Source: Chloroflexota bacterium
GTDB taxonomy: Bacteria; Chloroflexota; Limnocylindria; QHBO01
Direction: 5' to 3'
NCBI GenBank assembly: GCA_005880165.1
Contig: VBJP01000145.1
Span: 1-16,394, forward strand
DNA: 16,394 nucleotides
Both the position numbers and the translations under genes were made by a program. This document shows, in pieces, positions 1-7,028 of this stretch (within the stretch, counting starts at the first letter, position 1; the number at the start of each line of letters is the position of its first letter). The notes below the pieces were generated by a model that was given only the letters and a program-made list of their open reading frames with translations, did not search any database and had not been told where the DNA came from.

Positions 1-65
1 CGAGCCAGGAAGCCATGTTCGCGCTTCCGGGCGCGCTTCTTGGGCTGGTACGTCTGCTTTGCCAT
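1..65 (-). CDS. rpmH: Ribosomal protein bL34, partial (N-terminal 21 residues)
   Basis: Structural protein of the large ribosomal subunit. Read leftward from the ATG at 65-63, the product begins MAKQTYQPKKRARKREHGFL, the lysine/arginine-rich start typical of bL34, and then runs off the window edge. A GGACTG just before the ATG is a weak ribosome binding site. Its divergent position upstream of dnaA is a widely conserved bacterial arrangement and supports calling this the origin region. Only the first half of the roughly 45-residue protein is visible. Confidence 0.93.
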   Translation of the reverse strand, partial: MAKQTYQPKKRARKREHGFLA

Positions 66-388
66 CAGTCCGTGCTCGATCCCACTACGGTCAGCGGTTC
101 TTTGCCCAGGCCCCTCAGACACACGAACGGCTGGCGGATGCCAGCCTCACGCGATGGACTCGTGGCCCGGTTTCGCTGCGGCGGATTCTACCGGCGGCCC
201 GCGAAAGCCGTCAAACCTCGCCGTATGGCAGTGGGTCTGGCTCCCCATTGTCTGGTCCGAAAGGCGGCTGCTACACTACCGCGACCCCCAGGGCCGGATG
301 CCGCTTCGAAGGCTCCCCGCGCGCCCGGGAGGAGTACGATTTCGGACCCCTCTACCCGTGGCGCAGGCGGACTGGAGTTTGTTCATTG
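66..388. promoter_or_regulatory. rpmH-dnaA divergent intergenic region
   Basis: About 320 bases between the divergent rpmH and dnaA starts. The dnaA frame is open across this stretch, but its translation is arginine/proline/serine-rich and unlike any DnaA N-terminus, so I treat it as non-coding. A possible dnaA promoter is TTGTCT at 248-253 and TACACT at 272-277, separated by 18 bases. It matches the consensus at 4 of 6 positions in each box, so it is tentative. I found no good DnaA box here, in contrast to the region after dnaA. Confidence 0.4.
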
Positions 389-1729
389 ATGGATGCGAAG
401 CAGGTTTGGCGCGCTGTCCTCGGTGAGCTCCAGGTAAGTCTCTCCCCCGCCAACTTCGAGACCTGGCTCAAGGACACCGCCCTCGTCGAGATCGACGAAA
501 ACCGCTTCCGCATCGCCGTTCCGAATGGTTTCGCCCGCGACTGGCTCGACAATCGCTATCGCCCGCTCATCTCCCAGACCCTGACCCGGGTGGTCGGCGG
601 ATCGGTCCAGGTCGAGTTCGTGGTCGCCGATGCACCGGGTCCCCTCCCGGTCCAGAACGGCGACCTGGAGCTGCCGCTGCCTCCGGTCTCCGCCGGCGGC
701 AACTCGGTGAACCTGAACAGCCGCTACGGCTTCAGCAACTTCATCGTCGGCTCCGCCAACCGCCTGGCTCACGCCGCCGCGCTATCCGTGGCCGAGCGGC
801 CCGGACACGCCTACAACCCGCTCTTCCTGTACGGCGGCGTCGGCCTCGGCAAAACGCACCTGATGCACGCCATCGGCAACGCGGTGGCCTCCAAGTTCCC
901 CCGCAAGCGGATCCTGTACGCGACGAGCGAGAAATTCACCAACGACTTCATCAACTCGATTCGGGAACAGAAGATGGAGGACTTCCGGAACCGATACCGA
1001 CGCATCGACGTGCTGCTGATCGACGACATCCAGTTCATCGCCGAGCGCGAGCGGACCCAGGAGGAGTTCTTCCACACATTCAACGCGATCCACGAGGCTG
1101 GCAAGCAGATCGTCCTCAGCTCGGACCGACCGCCCAAGGCGATCACCACCCTCGAGGAGCGTCTCCGTTCGCGCTTCGAGTGGGGATTGATCGCCGATCT
1201 CACCCCGCCCGACCTGGAGACGCGCATCGCCATCCTCCGCTCCAAGGCAGAGGACCAGATCGGCCTGATTCCGTCGGATGTCATGGAGTTCATCGCGCGC
1301 AAGGTGGTGAGCAACGTGCGTGAGCTGGAGGGCGCCCTCAATCGGGTGATTGCCTATGCCTCGATGTCCGGGATGCCGATCAACATCGAGCTCGCATCGG
1401 CGGTCCTCAGCAACGTCATGTACAACCCCAAGAAGCGGTCGATCACGCCCCAGCGCATCGTGCGCGCGGTCGCCGACTACTACGGGGTGAACCTCGACCA
1501 GCTGCGTTCCTCGAAGCGCGACCGGGCGATCGTGGTGCCGCGGCAGATCGCGATGTACCTGATCCGCGAGGAGACCGACATCTCACTGCTGCGGATCGGC
1601 GCTGAGCTCGGCGGACGCGATCATTCGACCGTCCTTCACGCCTGCGACAAGATCGCCCGCGAGCTCAGCGAGAACGACGAGATGCGACGCGAGATCAATG
1701 CCGTCCGGGAGATGATCTACTCCGAGTGA
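389..1729 (+). CDS. dnaA: Chromosomal replication initiator protein DnaA
   Basis: AAA+ ATPase that binds DnaA boxes, opens the origin and recruits helicase. The 446-residue product has domain I (about 1-85, beginning MDAKQVWRAVLGELQ), a short linker (about 86-110), and an AAA+ domain with Walker A GGVGLGKT (149-156) and Walker B LLIDD (209-213). The C-terminal DNA-binding domain carries the DnaA signature GGRDHSTVLHACDKI (about 408-422). I chose the ATG at 389 because DnaA homology begins there and a GGAG lies at 374-377. The frame is open back to position 59, but the extra residues look non-coding. A TTG directly precedes the ATG. The length is normal and no key residue is missing. It lies next to oriC and dnaN, as in most bacteria. 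Confidence 0.98.
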   Translation: MDAKQVWRAVLGELQVSLSPANFETWLKDTALVEIDENRFRIAVPNGFARDWLDNRYRPLISQTLTRVVGGSVQVEFVVADAPGPLPVQNGDLELPLPPVSAGGNSVNLNSRYGFSNFIVGSANRLAHAAALSVAERPGHAYNPLFLYGGVGLGKTHLMHAIGNAVASKFPRKRILYATSEKFTNDFINSIREQKMEDFRNRYRRIDVLLIDDIQFIAERERTQEEFFHTFNAIHEAGKQIVLSSDRPPKAITTLEERLRSRFEWGLIADLTPPDLETRIAILRSKAEDQIGLIPSDVMEFIARKVVSNVRELEGALNRVIAYASMSGMPINIELASAVLSNVMYNPKKRSITPQRIVRAVADYYGVNLDQLRSSKRDRAIVVPRQIAMYLIREETDISLLRIGAELGGRDHSTVLHACDKIARELSENDEMRREINAVREMIYSE

Positions 1730-1749
1730 TGGCTGAAAGGCGATGCCAG

Positions 1750-1799
1750 CGTGGATAACCGGCCCGTTCCTGTGGATATCCCCGGTGAGTTGTGGAGAA
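1750..1799 (-). promoter_or_regulatory. Left DnaA-box cluster (three boxes, about 20-base spacing)
   Basis: Three near-consensus boxes read on the minus strand: TTATCCACG at 1750-1758, ATATCCACA at 1771-1779 and TTCTCCACA at 1791-1799. Each matches TTATCCACA at 8 of 9 positions. Their starts are 21 and 20 bases apart, close to two helical turns, so DnaA would bind on one face of the DNA. All three point the same way. Confidence 0.8.
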
Positions 1800-1927
1800 G
1801 AGGCTGCCTGCCTCCAGGCCCCGCCGACCTGGTCAACACGCAATGCCCTGGCGAGGCATCGTTGGGCACATCGGCTCCTCCGTCCGTCGACACCCCCGCG
1901 GTGCCAAAACGAGCGTGAATCTGTGAC

Positions 1928-1945
1928 TCGTCCACATGATCCACA
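1928..1945 (+). promoter_or_regulatory. Right DnaA-box pair, directly abutting
   Basis: Two plus-strand 9-mers lie end to end with no gap: TCGTCCACA (1928-1936, 7 of 9) and TGATCCACA (1937-1945, 8 of 9). Their orientation is opposite to the left cluster. They sit about 25 bases before the AT-rich stretch, where boxes that start DnaA loading onto single strands are usually found. The first box is weak on its own. Confidence 0.65.
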
Positions 1946-1968
1946 CGCCTACGAGGGACCACGACGGG

Positions 1969-2003
1969 TATTCTTCCTCTATTCATTCCTGATACGTAGT
2001 TAG
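1969..2003. other. AT-rich stretch, candidate DNA unwinding element
   Basis: 23 of 35 bases are A or T in an otherwise strongly GC-rich window, directly after the paired DnaA boxes and before dnaN. It may also hold the dnaN promoter, but I see no convincing -35/-10 pair. The role as unwinding element is inferred from composition and position. Confidence 0.5.
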
Positions 2004-2048
2004 GGGTCTCCGCTCGCCATGTTGCGGACTCGTGAGGGTGAGGTCGTG

Positions 2049-3185
2049 ATGAACATCTCGGTGATGCAGGAGAACCTCGCGCGCGGGCTCCAGACGGTGA
2101 GCCGAGCGGTGAGCAGCCGGGCCACGCTTCCGGTTCTCGCCAACGTGCTCCTCAAGACGCAGGACGCTGGCCTCAAGCTAACTGCCACCAACCTGGAGAT
2201 TGGCATCAGCTCCTGGGTCCCGGGCAAGGTCGAGGGCGAGGGCGAGATTACCGTCCCTGCCAAGCTGATCACCGACTTGGTGGCGTCGCTGCCCAACCAG
2301 CGCATCGACCTGGAGCTGTCCGTCAAGGACCGCACCCTCAAGCTGACCTGTGGTGGCAGCCGGGCCTCGATCAAGGGGATCGAGGCTGACGAGTTTCCGG
2401 TAGTAGCGGTCATCGGCGAGGCACCGACCACCGCGATTCCGTCGCGCGCCCTCCGCGAGGCATTGACCGAGGTCGTGTTCGCTGCCGCCTCGGACGAGAG
2501 CCGGCCCATCCTGACCGGCGTCCTCACGCGCTTCGCCGGGGAGACGGTGACGCTGGCTGCGGCCGATAACTACCGCATCGCGGTTCGCACGCTGGCGGTC
2601 GCTCGTCCCGTCGCCGCTGAGCTGACGATCGTGGTGCCGGCGCGGTCCTACGCCGAGCTGGTCAGGATCCTTCCCGACAGCGATGACCCCATCGAGGTGA
2701 CGGTCACTCCCAACCGCAGCCAGGCGCTCTTCCACGTGGAGGGCACCGACCTGGTCAGCCGTCTCATCGAGGGCCAGTTCCCGAACTACGAGCCAGTTGT
2801 GCCCAAGCGCGATGCCTGGACCGCGCGAGCGGTGGTTGACCGCGAGACCTTCCTGGCCGGCACGCGCCGCGCCAGCATCTTCGCGCGCGACAGCGCCAAC
2901 ATCGTCAAGGTCGAGGTAGGCGGCGACGGATCCGACGGGGCGGGGATCGCCATCACCGCGCATGCCGCCGACGTTGGCGATAACGCGGATTCGCTGGAGG
3001 CGGCCGTCGAAGGCAGCCCCACGACCATCGCCTTCAACGCCCGTTATCTCATCGACGTGCTCGCCAACCTGGGATCGGACGAAGCGGCGCTCGAGCTCTC
3101 CGGTCCGCTGGCACCTGGGGTCATCCGCGGGGTTGGCAAGGATGACTACGTGCACGTCATCATGCCGGTCCGCACCGCCAGCTAG
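2049..3185 (+). CDS. dnaN: DNA polymerase III subunit beta (sliding clamp)
   Basis: Ring-shaped clamp that tethers polymerase III and other DNA enzymes to DNA. The 378-residue product starts MNISVMQENLARGLQTVSRA and ends with the typical C-terminal VIMPVR. Internal landmarks are LPVLANVLL (about residues 27-35), AADNYRIAVR in the middle domain and EGQFPNYEPVVP before the third domain, so all three clamp domains are present. I chose the ATG at 2049 because GTGAGG at 2038-2043 is well spaced before it. A GTG directly precedes it (2046), and an upstream ATG at 2019 would add ten residues unlike the family. It follows oriC and precedes recF, the classic order. Confidence 0.97.
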   Translation: MNISVMQENLARGLQTVSRAVSSRATLPVLANVLLKTQDAGLKLTATNLEIGISSWVPGKVEGEGEITVPAKLITDLVASLPNQRIDLELSVKDRTLKLTCGGSRASIKGIEADEFPVVAVIGEAPTTAIPSRALREALTEVVFAAASDESRPILTGVLTRFAGETVTLAAADNYRIAVRTLAVARPVAAELTIVVPARSYAELVRILPDSDDPIEVTVTPNRSQALFHVEGTDLVSRLIEGQFPNYEPVVPKRDAWTARAVVDRETFLAGTRRASIFARDSANIVKVEVGGDGSDGAGIAITAHAADVGDNADSLEAAVEGSPTTIAFNARYLIDVLANLGSDEAALELSGPLAPGVIRGVGKDDYVHVIMPVRTAS

Positions 3186-3199
3186 ACCGATGTCGCCGC

Positions 3200-3218
3200 C
3201 GCCGGCATCTCGCCGGCG
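3200..3218. other. GC hairpin between dnaN and recF
   Basis: A perfect 7-base-pair inverted repeat (CGCCGGC / GCCGGCG) with a 5-base loop in the 49-base gap between dnaN and recF. No T-run follows, so it is not a standard intrinsic terminator. It could slow transcription or protect an mRNA end, or be incidental in GC-rich DNA. Confidence 0.35.
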
Positions 3219-3234
3219 CGGCCGCGCCTGACGC

Positions 3235-4353
3235 ATGCGCCTCGTCCGCCTTGCCCTGGAGAGCTTTCGCAGCTATCACGCGGCAGAGTTGGAGCCGGAC
3301 CCGGGGCTGACCATCGTGGCTGGCCCAAATGGCGCGGGGAAAACGAACCTGGGAGCGACATTCGCCCGGATCAGTCTCGAGCTGGTCGACGAGCGCGGGT
3401 CCGAGGTACACATCGAGGCGCTGATTCCCGGCGTTGACGCGCCGCGAGAGGTGCGCAAGCGCGTGACGGTCAACGGCCTGGCGCGTCGGGTGGGCGGCCT
3501 GGGCGAAACGGTGCGCAGCGTCCTATTCCGGCCGGAGGAGATGCTCCTGCTGGTGGGCTCGCCTTCCGAGCGGCGCCGGTTCATGGACTCGATCGTCGCC
3601 CAGCACGACCGGCCCGCAGCTCGCGACCTGGCGGACCTGGCGCGCATCCTCGCCCAGCGTAATGCCCTGCTGCGAGCCATCCGGCACGAAGAGGCCGACG
3701 AGGGCGAGCTCGGGTTCTGGGATGAGCAGCTGGCCCTGGTCGGCGGCAGGGTGATGGCGGAACGGCTCGCGGTGGTCGGGCGGTTGGGTGAGCTGATCGG
3801 TCCGCTGCACGATGCGGTCGCGCCGGAATCGGAGCGCGGCGATGCAGTGCGGCTGGCGTATGCGGATTCGCTGAAGGATGCCTGGCCGGATCGCGCGGTG
3901 GGTGCCGAGGCGGCCCTCGATGACAAGCCGGCCCTGGCGGCAGAGCTGGCCGCCGCCTATCGCCGCCGGCTCGCCGGTGTGCGTCAGAAGGAAATCTGGA
4001 ACGGCGTCTCGCTGGTCGGACCGCAGCGCGACGACCTTGCGGTGCAGCTCGATGGCCGCGATGTGGCCGTGCACGCCTCGCGGGGCCAGCAGCGGACGAT
4101 CATCCTGGCGATGAAGCTGGCCGAAACGGACCTGCTCAGCGTGGACGGATCATCGCCGCTCGTCCTGCTCGACGACGTCTTCAGCGAGCTGGATCGCCAG
4201 CGCTCGGAGCGCGCGCTGGAGCTCCTGCTGGCGCGTGGCCAGGTGCTGGTCACCATGGCCGACCTGTCGAGCCTCCCGTCTCGACGGCGCCGCAGCGTCC
4301 CGATCTGGCAGGTGAGCGACGGTACGCTCCAGCTGGCACCGCGAGTGGCCTAG
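3235..4353 (+). CDS. recF: DNA replication and repair protein RecF (internal block missing)
   Basis: SMC-like ATPase that helps load RecA at gaps on single-stranded DNA. The 372-residue product has Walker A GPNGAGKTN (30-38), GPQRDDL (262-268), the ABC signature SRGQQR (282-287) and Walker B with the RecF signature LLDDVFSELD (311-320). Compared with E. coli and B. subtilis RecF, the helix and loop that normally follow GKT (for example the LEAIY...GRAFRS block of E. coli) are absent: TNLG runs straight into ATFARI. About 24-28 residues are gone without a frame change. Total length stays in the family range because this protein is longer elsewhere. No clear ribosome binding site is visible. 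It lies 49 bases after dnaN and 4 bases before the next gene, so it is probably cotranscribed. Confidence 0.93.
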   Translation: MRLVRLALESFRSYHAAELEPDPGLTIVAGPNGAGKTNLGATFARISLELVDERGSEVHIEALIPGVDAPREVRKRVTVNGLARRVGGLGETVRSVLFRPEEMLLLVGSPSERRRFMDSIVAQHDRPAARDLADLARILAQRNALLRAIRHEEADEGELGFWDEQLALVGGRVMAERLAVVGRLGELIGPLHDAVAPESERGDAVRLAYADSLKDAWPDRAVGAEAALDDKPALAAELAAAYRRRLAGVRQKEIWNGVSLVGPQRDDLAVQLDGRDVAVHASRGQQRTIILAMKLAETDLLSVDGSSPLVLLDDVFSELDRQRSERALELLLARGQVLVTMADLSSLPSRRRRSVPIWQVSDGTLQLAPRVA

Positions 4354-4357
4354 ACCC

Positions 4358-4735
4358 ATGGGCGCTGGCGATCGGCCGTCAAGGCCGTCCTCGGTCGAGG
4401 AGGCGGCCTCCGCCGTCCAGCGCGCGCTCCTCACCTGCATCGGGCCGGGCGCCGCCGAGCAGATCGCGCTTGCCCAGGCGCGGCTGGCGTGGCAGGAGGT
4501 CACGGACGAGGCGGGCCTCACTCGCGGACCGATGCACAGCCGGCTGACGCGCGTGACCAACGGCGCGGCGCGGATCGAGGTAAGCGACGCGATGCTGGCC
4601 GGCGAGCTCCGCCTCCGGGCCGACGCCCTGGCCTGGGCCGCCAACCGGCGCATGCAGGACCGACCGGGGGCCAGTCTGCGCATCACCTCCCTGACGATCG
4701 TCGTGGGTCGGGGCGAGCGGGGTGGGTCCCTATAA
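4358..4735 (+). CDS. DUF721/DciA-family protein
   Basis: A 125-residue protein. The family includes DciA, which loads replicative helicase in many bacteria that lack DnaC or DnaI. Visible family features are the tryptophan segment LAWQEVTDEAG (about 46-56), HSRLTRVTNGAARIEV in the middle, and the alternating basic/hydrophobic helix ELRLRADALAWAANRRM before a final strand LRITSLTIVVG. It starts 4 bases after the recF stop, so it is in the same operon. DUF721 after recF is a common order in GC-rich bacteria. The first roughly 15 residues are low complexity. A perfect TATAAT lies on its stop codon (see next entry). The helicase-loading role is inferred from family and place. Confidence 0.85.
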   Translation: MGAGDRPSRPSSVEEAASAVQRALLTCIGPGAAEQIALAQARLAWQEVTDEAGLTRGPMHSRLTRVTNGAARIEVSDAMLAGELRLRADALAWAANRRMQDRPGASLRITSLTIVVGRGERGGSL

Positions 4736-4736
4736 T
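4731..4736 (+). promoter_or_regulatory. Perfect -10 hexamer TATAAT across the dciA stop
   Basis: TATAAT at 4731-4736 contains the TAA stop (4733-4735) of the upstream gene. Perfect -10 hexamers are rare in DNA this rich in GC. No good -35 box lies 16-18 bases upstream. A transcript would start near 4743, giving the next gene a leader of about 50 bases. It would let that gene be expressed apart from the replication genes. Confidence 0.5.
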
Positions 4737-4792
4737 CGGCATCGGCCTTGGCCGCGCTCCGCACTCATCCCTCGCACCTCAGAGCTGCCGGC

Positions 4793-7012
4793 ATGACGAA
4801 TCGACTCGCAACCCGTATCGGACTCCCGGTGCCGGAGGAGCGACCCGCCGACACGCGTGACGTGCTGCGGTTCCGAGAGCCCGCGGTGGGTGCCGAGGTT
4901 CGGACCAAGGGCAGCCTCTTCCTGCTGGCGCAGGTGACCGGGGGCGATGCGGCGGTTGGCCGGGCCGCCTCGCAGGCCCTCGAAGCCCTCGAGCATGACT
5001 ACTACTACGACCTCTCCGCCGGCGCACTCGGCGCGCTGGGGAAGGCCCTCGCCAATGCCAACCGCCGCCTCTACCACCAGCGCGGGAAGCTGGGGATCCC
5101 GCGGCGCGCAGGGGTAAGCGTGATCGCGGTGGCCATCCGCGGGCGAGAGGCGCACGTCGCGAAGCTGGGCCCCGCGTCGGCGGTGATCGTCCGCCAGTCG
5201 CGGATGTACGAGCTGCCCCCGCCGCCGACGGCAGCCGAGGAGGACCCGCGCGTGCGACAGCGCAGGGTCGCGGCGACCCTGGGCGAGGCCCTCGAGATCG
5301 AGCCCTACAGCTGGCAGGGCGAGCTCGCGCCGGACGACCGCATCGCCCTGGTGAGCCGCAACCTGGCCCAGGTCGTGGGGGTCGACGAGCTCAAGCGCGC
5401 GCTCGCCCTGCTGCGTCCTTCCCAGGCGGTCGAGCATCTCCAGCACCTCTTCCAGATCCGCGGCGGCCGCGGCTCGGATGGCGTGCTGGCGATCGAGATC
5501 AGCGCGCTGCCGGCGACCGCCAAGACCCACCACCTCGAGCCGGTGCATGCAGCCGAGCCGCTCGCCGGCCTGCCGGACCAGAGCCCTGTTCCCCTCGCCG
5601 ATGCCATCGGGCGCTTCTTCCATCGCTCCGGCGACGCGATCGACGGTGTGCAGGCGGCGCTCGGACGTGGCGGGCTGCGCCTCATGAGCTGGATCCTCGC
5701 CTTCGTCCCGCGCCGGCGGCCGCGGCTGCGGACCGTGGCACGCACCGAGATCCGGGAGGAAGAGCGCCGTCACCGGCTCGGGTTGCTGGGCATCGGGGCC
5801 GTGGCAGTCCTCATCGCCCTCGGCACGACCGTCGCGAGCCTGCCTGCGGCACGCCCCGCGGAGGCCATTCCCCGGGCTGCCGTCGCGCGCACGGCGATCG
5901 CGGAGGCGAAGGACCTGATCGAGAAGGTCGCGACCAAGGTGGATGGCCAGAACCTGGTGTCGCGTGCGCCGGAGCGCGCGAAGGGCTACCTGAATGACGC
6001 GTACAAGGCGCTGCAGCTGGCCGCCAGCGCCGGCATCAGCCCCGCACAGCTCGCGTCGCTGCAGACGAGCGTCGACCGGGGCCTCGATGCGCTCTACCAG
6101 GTCACCCGCCTCAGCGACGTGGCTCTAATCCTCGACCTGCGACGCAGCTTCGAGGACGTGGTGCCGCTGCGCATGGTGGCGGCCAGCGACGGCTCGCTGT
6201 GGATCGCGGAGACCGGTCGCGGCCGCGTGATCCGCGTGGATCCGGCGCGGAAGCGGGCGACTGTGGTCTATCGGGCCGGGCAGCAGGTCTCCGGCCGCAC
6301 CACCGGAGAGCCATGGCTGATCGCGACGGCGGCTACCGACGTGGTGGTGGTGGATCGCCAGCGCCAGGCATGGCGTTTCGACCTCGGCCAGCGTTCGCCA
6401 CGGCGGCTCGTTCTGAACGGCATCGACAAGGTGAGCCCGAAGGCCGCGTTGCTGGTGGCCCTGCAGCATCGACCGCCCCTGCAGATCTTCAACCTCTACC
6501 TGGTCGATCCCGGCGACGGACGGGTGAAGAAGTGGGCGCCGCCGGCGGTGATCCCGATCACCTATCCATCGGCTCCGGACAGCTTCCTCACCGCCAGGCC
6601 GGACCTCTCGGTGGCCTCCACCACCGACCTTCAGGCGGATGCCAACCTGTGGCTCCTGCATGCGTCGACCGTCACCCGCGTGAACTTCGGCCGCCCGCTG
6701 GCGCAGGCGGACTTCTCGTTCGATCCGCCGCCCGATCGCGAGGTGCGTCCCACCCTCGGCTACCGGCTGCTTCGCGAGGCGTCGGTCGGAGATCGCGAGC
6801 TCTTCTACGTGTGGGACCAGGCGAACGCGCGCATCATCGCCTTCCAGCGCGCCGACGGTGCCTTCGTGAAGCAGTGGATGGCGCCACGCAGCGGAACGAA
6901 CGCTCGGATCCTGACCTCGGTCGTCGGCATGCAGGTCCTCTCAGCCGCCGACGGACCCCCGGCTGCCTACCTCCTGACGGATGGTCGCATCACCCGCGTG
7001 GTCCTCGAGTAG
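4793..7012 (+). CDS. Membrane protein: degenerate PP2C-like domain plus beta-propeller
   Basis: Not a known named gene; 739 residues. Residues about 25-240 follow the PP2C phosphatase pattern, including the helix before the family's AN (ANANRRLY), the strand pair GVSVIAVAI/HVAKLG, and LAPDDRIALVSRNL where active enzymes have GDxxLLCSDGL. The metal-binding aspartates are replaced: VTGGD for ADGMGG, LGPASA for VGDSR, VSRNL for CSDGL. Catalysis is therefore unlikely. One membrane helix follows (about 328-349), then a helical stretch (about 365-435), then repeats such as DGSLWIAETGRGRVIRVDP (about 466-484) that suggest an outside beta-propeller. The ATG at 4793 is preferred over TTG 4748. No clear ribosome binding site is seen, and GTG 4862 is possible. 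It may be an inside-outside signalling or scaffold protein; the function is unknown. Confidence 0.8.
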   Translation: MTNRLATRIGLPVPEERPADTRDVLRFREPAVGAEVRTKGSLFLLAQVTGGDAAVGRAASQALEALEHDYYYDLSAGALGALGKALANANRRLYHQRGKLGIPRRAGVSVIAVAIRGREAHVAKLGPASAVIVRQSRMYELPPPPTAAEEDPRVRQRRVAATLGEALEIEPYSWQGELAPDDRIALVSRNLAQVVGVDELKRALALLRPSQAVEHLQHLFQIRGGRGSDGVLAIEISALPATAKTHHLEPVHAAEPLAGLPDQSPVPLADAIGRFFHRSGDAIDGVQAALGRGGLRLMSWILAFVPRRRPRLRTVARTEIREEERRHRLGLLGIGAVAVLIALGTTVASLPAARPAEAIPRAAVARTAIAEAKDLIEKVATKVDGQNLVSRAPERAKGYLNDAYKALQLAASAGISPAQLASLQTSVDRGLDALYQVTRLSDVALILDLRRSFEDVVPLRMVAASDGSLWIAETGRGRVIRVDPARKRATVVYRAGQQVSGRTTGEPWLIATAATDVVVVDRQRQAWRFDLGQRSPRRLVLNGIDKVSPKAALLVALQHRPPLQIFNLYLVDPGDGRVKKWAPPAVIPITYPSAPDSFLTARPDLSVASTTDLQADANLWLLHASTVTRVNFGRPLAQADFSFDPPPDREVRPTLGYRLLREASVGDRELFYVWDQANARIIAFQRADGAFVKQWMAPRSGTNARILTSVVGMQVLSAADGPPAAYLLTDGRITRVVLE

Positions 7013-7016
7013 CGCC

Positions 7017-7022
7017 TAGAAT
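7017..7022 (+). promoter_or_regulatory. -10-like TAGAAT with leaderless spacing
   Basis: TAGAAT at 7017-7022 ends 6 bases before the ATG at 7029. A transcript from it would begin at or next to the start codon, as in leaderless mRNAs, and no ribosome binding site is present. The surrounding bases (CCTAGAATCGG) repeat the context of the TATAAT at 4731 (CCTATAATCGG), which suggests a shared promoter style in this genome. Confidence 0.45.
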
Positions 7023-7028
7023 CGGGCC

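Larger units (their letters stand above)
1730..2048. other. oriC: Putative replication origin oriC (dnaA-dnaN intergenic)
   Basis: A 319-base non-coding gap between dnaA and dnaN, the commonest place for a bacterial origin. It contains at least five 9-mers close to the DnaA box TTATCCACA: three on the minus strand near dnaA and two on the plus strand nearer dnaN. Between the right-hand boxes and dnaN lies a stretch that is about two thirds A+T, which fits a DNA unwinding element. The middle (about 1800-1925) shows no clear box. Origin function is inferred from location and motif clustering. Confidence 0.85.

Noticed and set aside
59..388. N-terminal extension of dnaA by about 110 residues
   Set aside because: The frame is open, but the translation is Arg/Pro/Ser-rich and unlike DnaA. 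DnaA homology starts at 389 with a ribosome binding site just upstream.
3200..3218. Rho-independent terminator between dnaN and recF
   Set aside because: The hairpin is strong but no T-run follows and recF appears to be in the same operon.
2178..3236. Long open frame antisense to dnaN (352 codons)
   Set aside because: Composition is that of a shadow frame in GC-rich DNA (Arg/Gly/Asp-rich), it shows no recognisable motif, and dnaN is clearly the real gene.
4730..5773. Long open frame antisense to the PP2C-like gene (347 codons)
   Set aside because: It has no family motif, and the opposite strand carries a coherent domain pattern.
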